The notes under the pieces were generated by a model that saw nothing but the letters and a program-made list of their open reading frames with translations, had not been told where the DNA came from and made no database searches. From Isoetes taiwanensis (lineage: Eukaryota; Streptophyta; Lycopodiopsida; Isoetales; Isoetaceae), in assembly GCA_021234155.1 (NCBI GenBank), contig JAJEKV010000003.1, positions 9,920,413 to 9,984,412 of the forward strand: a stretch of 64,000 nt of DNA, in the 5' to 3' direction. Position numbers and translations under genes: made by a program. This document shows, piece after piece, positions 59,972 to 64,000 of this stretch. Numbering within the stretch: position 1 is the stretch's first letter; each line of letters starts with the position of its first letter.

Positions 59972-59974
59972 CCT
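59972..59974. other. Rearrangement junction 2 in unit 3
   Basis: Sequence equivalent to about 39833 (ACAAAACCT) switches back to that of about 32834 (CCTCTTTGAG). CCT is shared. Confidence 0.75.
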
Positions 59975-60129
59975 CTTTGAGTTTTTTTTACAAGGTATAT
60001 TCAAGTATTTTGTTAGCAATGCAAATAGATGTTATGTTTAAGGATTTGAATGTGTGACTTTTATGTGCACGATTTTTTCACTTCCGATTTTTTCATTCAA
60101 CAGAAAAAAAAGGTTTGTACATGTGTCAA

Positions 60130-60134
60130 GGTTA
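60130..60134. other. Rearrangement junction 3 in unit 3
   Basis: Sequence equivalent to about 33050 (GTCAAGGTTA) switches to that of about 35023 (GGTTATAGTTT). GGTTA is shared. A further loss of about 70 bp lies at 60085-60095. Confidence 0.75.
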
Positions 60135-60805
60135 TAGTTTCCAGTTCTACCACATCTACTCCGTTCTCTATCGATGTTTCTCCACATGGTCAAGTGATGG
60201 CTCTAGGCCACTTGAAAGACTTCCTTTTGGTTGGATGTGAAGATGGCACCACATTGGCATTTCAATACATCCCTGCAACATGCGAGTTTCGACTGGAAGC
60301 CACGCTTGTAGGGCACAAAGGAGCTGTTACATGTCTCACATCTACTGATTCTTTGGTTTGTTCCGGATCACAAGATAATTCCATCAGGATTTGGCGACCT
60401 TGCGATTGGCAGTGCATGTATGTTCTTGAGGGCACCCATTCCAAGCCCATATCGTCTTTGTTACTTTGGGACTCTTACCTCATCTCATCTGCATTAGATG
60501 GTGATATCAAAGTTTGGATAACAACAGATGATGGTGTGCCCAAGATACTGTGCTCACATTACGAGCCCTCGATACTCCTCTCAAAATTTCTATATCAATG
60601 GATTTGCAACAGCGGGTGCCTCGCCTCTTATGTTCCTATAGCGGCACAATTCGAGTCTTCAATCTTCCAAGTCTTATGCGGACCGGTCGCGATGTCAACT
60701 GCCAAAGATGTTCTTGCTTTCTATATAGCTGAAACTGGCTTGTTTTCAGCACATAAAGGTGGGATTGTCAACGTTTGGCAACCTTCCATCTCCTTTCAAC
60801 AATGA
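60134..60805 (+). pseudogene. ZFWD-like WD40 repeat protein fragment, best-preserved copy (unit 3)
   Basis: This copy keeps the frame from VSSSTTSTPFSIDVSPHGQ through FLLVGCEDGTTLAFQYIP, EATLVGHKGAVTCLTSTDSL, CSGSQDNSIRIWRPCDWQCM and DSYLISSALDGDIKVWITTD. A frame change near 60560 leads to LLCSYSGTIRVFNLPSLMRT, and a change back near 60700 leads to AETGLFSAHKGGIVNVWQPS and the stop at 60803-60805. ZFWD proteins have the same order, including the ETGLF-F-H/D-G-VWVW-type last blade. The charged leader and TATA-like site are missing because unit 3 is rearranged. Instead the frame is open back to about 60050 through unrelated sequence, creating an accidental chimeric ORF. Expected role in the family: WD40 scaffold linked to RNA-binding CCCH fingers. 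Confidence 0.6.
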
Positions 60806-61210
60806 TAGGAGACTACATCAACAACAGCATGATAAGGATATCTGCGTTGGGGTATGTGACATGCTTGTAAACATTTCAAGTAGATAAGCTCTTCAATTTA
60901 AAAGGCCAGAAAAATGTACAGATAAAGGCCGTTGAAAGAGCACGAGAAAAATGTACAAAATGTACAGTGGAGCACTTCTGTAAAGTATCAGTGCCTTGCT
61001 GCAAAAGCAGCTGTAACATGCACAAACAGCTTTGGTTATGTGCTGATATATCTTTGTAAATATCATGATGCTAGTGAATTTGCTAGCACTCATTTTGGAA
61101 TTGAATATTGATCTAAATCTTCAAGTTCATTTGCAGTTATAGTCCTTTTTTGTTGGTATTGCAAGAAACATGCATTTTGTAGTTGTAGCAGAGGTATATT
61201 GTATATGCAG

Positions 61211-61380
61211 GTTAAGGCATGGATGGAGAAAAAGGACATGGAAGCTTTACACATTCAGAAGGCACTTGTAGAAGAGGAAGAGGCTGCTCAGCAGAAGTAA
61301 GTTGTCGTTTAATTGGTGCATTAATGTGAAAAGTCAATCATTAGCAAAGCTTCTGGAAAGGAAACGTTTGAAAAAGCTAA
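61211..61380 (+). pseudogene. Charged coil fragment of an unrecognised plant gene (unit 3)
   Basis: After a good acceptor (TATATGCAG) the exon reads VKAWMEKKDMEALHIQKALV, then EEEEAAQQ, and meets a donor (GTAAGT) at 61297. About 45 bases later a lysine-rich piece follows, containing either KLLERKRLKKLR or, in another frame, SGKETFEKAKT before a stop. The sequence is strongly helical and charged, so a coiled coil or nuclear protein is likely. I cannot name it. In unit 3 the intron is shortened by a deletion relative to unit 1. The DEAH9-like reading frame starts within a few bases of the end of this piece, so two unrelated gene fragments abut here. Confidence 0.4.
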
Positions 61381-61381
61381 G

Positions 61382-62077
61382 ACTTAGATGCTAAATTGAC
61401 ATCTCCACTAGGTCATCAAATTGCAGAAATTCCACTTGACCCAAAAGTGCTATTGTCTTCAGGACCACTTGGTTGCTCATCTGAGGTAGTCATTATTGCC
61501 GCAATGATGTCTGTCCAATCAATCTGGATATCAAGCGCTGGAAGGCAAAGGGAGCTTGATGAGGCAAGGAGCCGTTTTTCTGCATCTGAAGGTGATCTCA
61601 TCAGCTACCTTAATGTGTATGAAGCCTTTATTTCTTCTAACAAATCATCACAATGGTGTCATCAGAACTGCATTAATTATCAGTCCATGAAGAAAGTTCT
61701 AGATGTAAGAGCCCAGCTAGCAAAGGTTTTACAACGTCTTGGCATGAACATGAGATCATGTGACAAAGATATTGAAAGAGTCGGGAAATTTTGTAGCTTG
61801 GCGTTCTTTATGAATGCTAGCCAAGCTGCAGCGAGATGGGAAATCCTACAAAGTTGTTAGCGGTGGGAATCGGGGAGTTACTCATTCATCCATCATCGGT
61901 TTTATTTAGAGCAACTCCAAAATGGCTTGTGTTTGATCTGTTATTTTACAGTCCTTTGTTACTACATGAAAGATGTCTCTACAATTGATCGTTCATGGCT
62001 AACTGAGGTTGCACCTCATTTCTTCAATCGGCGAGGACCGAGAAATGAGTGAACAATGGCAACACTTGGCAATCTGA
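61382..62077 (+). pseudogene. DEAH9/DHX35-like RNA helicase, C-terminal part, best-preserved copy (unit 3)
   Basis: Between 61396 and 61840 one frame reads GHQIAEIPLDPKVLLSSGPL, GCSSEVVIIAAMMSVQSIWI, GRQRELDEARSRFSASEGDL, SYLNVYEAFISSNKSSQWCH, NYQSMKKVLDVRAQLAKVLQ and GMNMRSCDKDIERVGK. Later pieces in other frames give IHPSSVLFRATPKWLVFD, YYMKDVSTIDRSWLTEVAPH and FFNRRGP. Order and wording follow the HA2 (ratchet) and OB-fold regions of DHX35/DEAH9, and the fragment reaches the natural C-terminus. The ATPase core is missing, so no helicase activity is expected. It lies directly downstream of the ZFWD-like and coil fragments in the same orientation. Confidence 0.65.
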
Positions 62078-63148
62078 CCATCAAGCATTTCATAATGTAA
62101 GCAAGTTAAAAATTGCACACTTGCAGTGCATTTACATGCAACTTCAATGTTGCCTTGAGCCAAGCTTTGTTTGCTCCATCCCAAAGCAATAAGAAAGGCT
62201 ACCATGTCCATTCTACTAACATATTTTAAGTCGATGGAGAATCCCTCGAGAATGTCAAACCTGGCAGGGATTGCAGAGTATTTGGGATCTGATTCAGTAA
62301 AGTTTGGTGGTCTTATTGTCCTGTACAGGAAGAACTTGCATTTGGCTACATTAACTCTGTTGAAATGCTTGTTAAGTATATCAGTTTAATCTATAGTACA
62401 TGCTCTTTTGTGATCTAATGCCTATGTGAGATGCTTCGTGTCTCCCGTGTCTTCTCTTCTATGCAACCAAATTACTAAAAGGCCTTCTTTATACGGTTGT
62501 GACCTTCAGATCCAGCAAGCAAGCTTGACTCAAAGCATTGTGATAATGCAAAATAAAGAAATGAAATAAATTACTGGCTTACGGATTTTGATCATCTATC
62601 TAGCGAGGAGGTTAAGAAGCAATTACCAATCTATGTGCCCTTCCTTGGTTTCTAAATCTGCATTCAAATTGCCTGCTAATAATTGAATCTCAACCCTGCA
62701 ACAGGTAAATTGAGGGCTGGATGCTTACTATAGAATGAAACATTAATGAGTTTCCAACTTTGGCTAGGAGACTCCTATTTAATATCTGTAGAAGTTGGCA
62801 TGTTTTTGAAGAGAAAAAGTTTGAGAAATATACGAGTGTTATTATTTATGTAGTATCGGCTAACATCCGTCGCAGGGCCTCGAGAATAAACTTCTTAATT
62901 TCCAAAATCCTATTAGTAAGAACTCAAGCTGTTGTCTTCTTGGGGTGGTTGTGTTATCTTGTCTTGGTTGTGTTCGATGGTCTTACGTGAGTGTTTCTTC
63001 GTAATGCTCTGGTCCTTCCTTGCTATTTTTCCCCAATTTTATGCTCATTCCCTACATGAAATAAAGGACTATCTATTATTAAAATTTTAAGCAATTTTTT
63101 AAAATAGCTTTGTATTTTGCCTTTTTTTTCCCCTTTTCCCCAAATGCC

Positions 63149-63298
63149 CCTTGTAGAACTAGTGAGCTTCTAATGTGCTAAAGCCCATCCTCGATGTCGA
63201 GGCAAAATGGATGGCTCTTTAAGCCTTGTAGAACTAGTGAGCTTCTAATGTGCTAAAGCCCATCCTCGATAATCAGGCAAAATGGATGGCTCTTTAAG
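63149..63298 (+). repeat. 75-bp tandem duplication (unit 3)
   Basis: Same pair of copies. The first copy has a local change (GATGTCGAGGC for GATAATCAGGC). Confidence 0.9.
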
Positions 63299-63333
63299 AT
63301 TTTGGGTATTTTTTGGCATGTTCCTTTGCCAAG

Positions 63334-64000
63334 TGCAGAGCAGTCTGGTTTTATACCACAGCGGAACATTCTTCATAATGTGGCTCTTTGCTTTTGAGGG
63401 AGTGCATTGGGCTCGTTAGGATGAGGCAGCCCCTTTTTTTTCTTAAAATTTGGATTTTGCCAAGGCTTATGGCGGTGTTAGGCTGCGGAGTTCTTGGACA
63501 GATATGATGCGGAGCCTTTGTGCGGACCTAGTTTGAGGGAAACGGTTATGAAGCTGCACGTGTCTGCTAGGGCGACAGTGTGGTGTCAGGGTGAGACCTC
63601 TTCAATCTTCTCTGTGGGCCGAGGCATTAGGCAGGGATGTCCGTTGGCCCCCTTCCTGTTCACTATAGTGGCGAAGCTCCCGCATGACTTTTTGGGTGGC
63701 GATTCGCCGACAATGTGGTGCAAGGTCTCCGCATGGATGATGGGTCATAATGAGGTTTGCAATCAATTTGCGGATGATACATTCCTCTTTCTTCATGCAG
63801 ATGAGTCAATCTCAGGCAGACCAAGAATATTTTGGATGCCTTTTCTTTAAACCGGGGTGCTTGCTTGGCGGTGAAGTGCTCGGCCATGTGGGTCTTGGAG
63901 GAACCTCCTCTGCGTGGTTGAGTCGGTTTCCACGGGCTCTTACACCACCACCACACTGGTGCCAAACTGTTAGGCATACCATTTGGCTTGGACATTAATG
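63334..64000 (+). mobile_element. LINE reverse transcriptase fragment, cut by the window edge
   Basis: From 63334 the sequence leaves the unit. Frames in order give QSGFIPQRNILHNVAL, then PLFFLKL-FAKAYGGV, then ETVMKLHVSARATVWCQGE, VGRGIRQGCPLAPFLFTIVA and VCNQFADDTFLFL, and finally LLGIPFGLDIN. These are the RT motifs of plant L1-type LINEs, including the RQGCPLAP block and FADD as the catalytic box. The longest open piece is 63494-63850; at least three frame changes and an early stop show it is not functional as read. The endonuclease lies outside or is absent. The element may continue beyond 64000. Confidence 0.8.

Larger units (their letters stand above)
55385..64000. repeat. Tandem segmental repeat, unit 3 (partial, reshuffled)
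   Basis: This unit follows unit 2 order to about 58870. It then jumps forward to the CACTA region (unit-2 equivalent 38730-39840), back to a short stretch equivalent to 32838-33050, and forward again to the WD40 region (equivalent 35026 onward). At 63334 it leaves the unit for an unrelated LINE reverse transcriptase. The first three junctions show 3 to 5 bp of shared sequence. The stretch 59150-62100 keeps CAG and CTG motifs that are altered in units 1 and 2, so reading frames are cleaner here. Confidence 0.85.

Noticed and set aside
1-64000. RNA editing or programmed frameshifting as the reason for the many frame changes
   Set aside because: Changes also occur in non-coding repeats and transposon ends and follow CAG/CTG motifs, so a sequencing-linked cause is simpler.

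Overview
This is nuclear DNA of a land plant. It holds fragments of plant-type nuclear genes (a ZFWD-like WD40 protein and a DEAH9/DHX35-like RNA helicase) in AT-rich, repeat-rich sequence with plant LINE, Ty3/gypsy, CACTA and Helitron signatures. The style of the LINE reverse transcriptase at the right edge, and an L1-type ORF1 with RRM and C-terminal domains, remind me most of a fern or another non-seed plant, but that placement is a weak inference. I see no rRNA, tRNA, CRISPR or bacterial feature, and no gene that is clearly intact from start to stop.

The dominant feature is a tandem segmental repeat with a period of about 25.7 kb. Unit 1 is 1-29667, unit 2 is 29668-55384, and unit 3 is 55385-64000 (cut by the window edge). 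Unit 1 carries a private 5.0-kb insertion (21758-26789) and lacks about 1 kb near position 127. Unit 3 is reshuffled at four junctions. The basic order is: an unrecognised exon; a minus-strand ORF1-only LINE-like element; a 1.74-kb plus-strand ORF1-only element; a non-coding segment that recurs later in the same unit; a TATA-like site; ZFWD, charged-coil and DEAH9 fragments head to tail; a 75-bp tandem duplication; one end of a CACTA-like transposon; a decayed multi-block coding region with a methylase-like motif; a Ty3/gypsy pol fragment; more ORF1-type fragments; the second copy of the non-coding segment; and a 5'-truncated LINE with a poly(A) tail.

The private insertion of unit 1 is nested. 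It holds a poly(A)-tailed retro-sequence, then a roughly 370-bp element with 93-bp terminal inverted repeats. A 1.9-kb Helitron-like element sits inside that, filled with about 1.6 kb of nearly pure A/G sequence. A further 1.2 kb of unplaced sequence follows.

Two observations matter most. First, four sequence groups in the unit encode the same L1 ORF1-type domain, and three of them pass straight into a 3' end made of small tandem hairpins and a short-repeat tail, with no reverse transcriptase. One copy has a readable empty site, so this looks like a family of ORF1-only ('half-LINE') elements. Second, differences between the units fall overwhelmingly at CAG/CTG-type trinucleotides and recur in the same form. 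That looks like motif-linked sequencing error rather than evolution, and it means many frameshifts in these genes may not be real.
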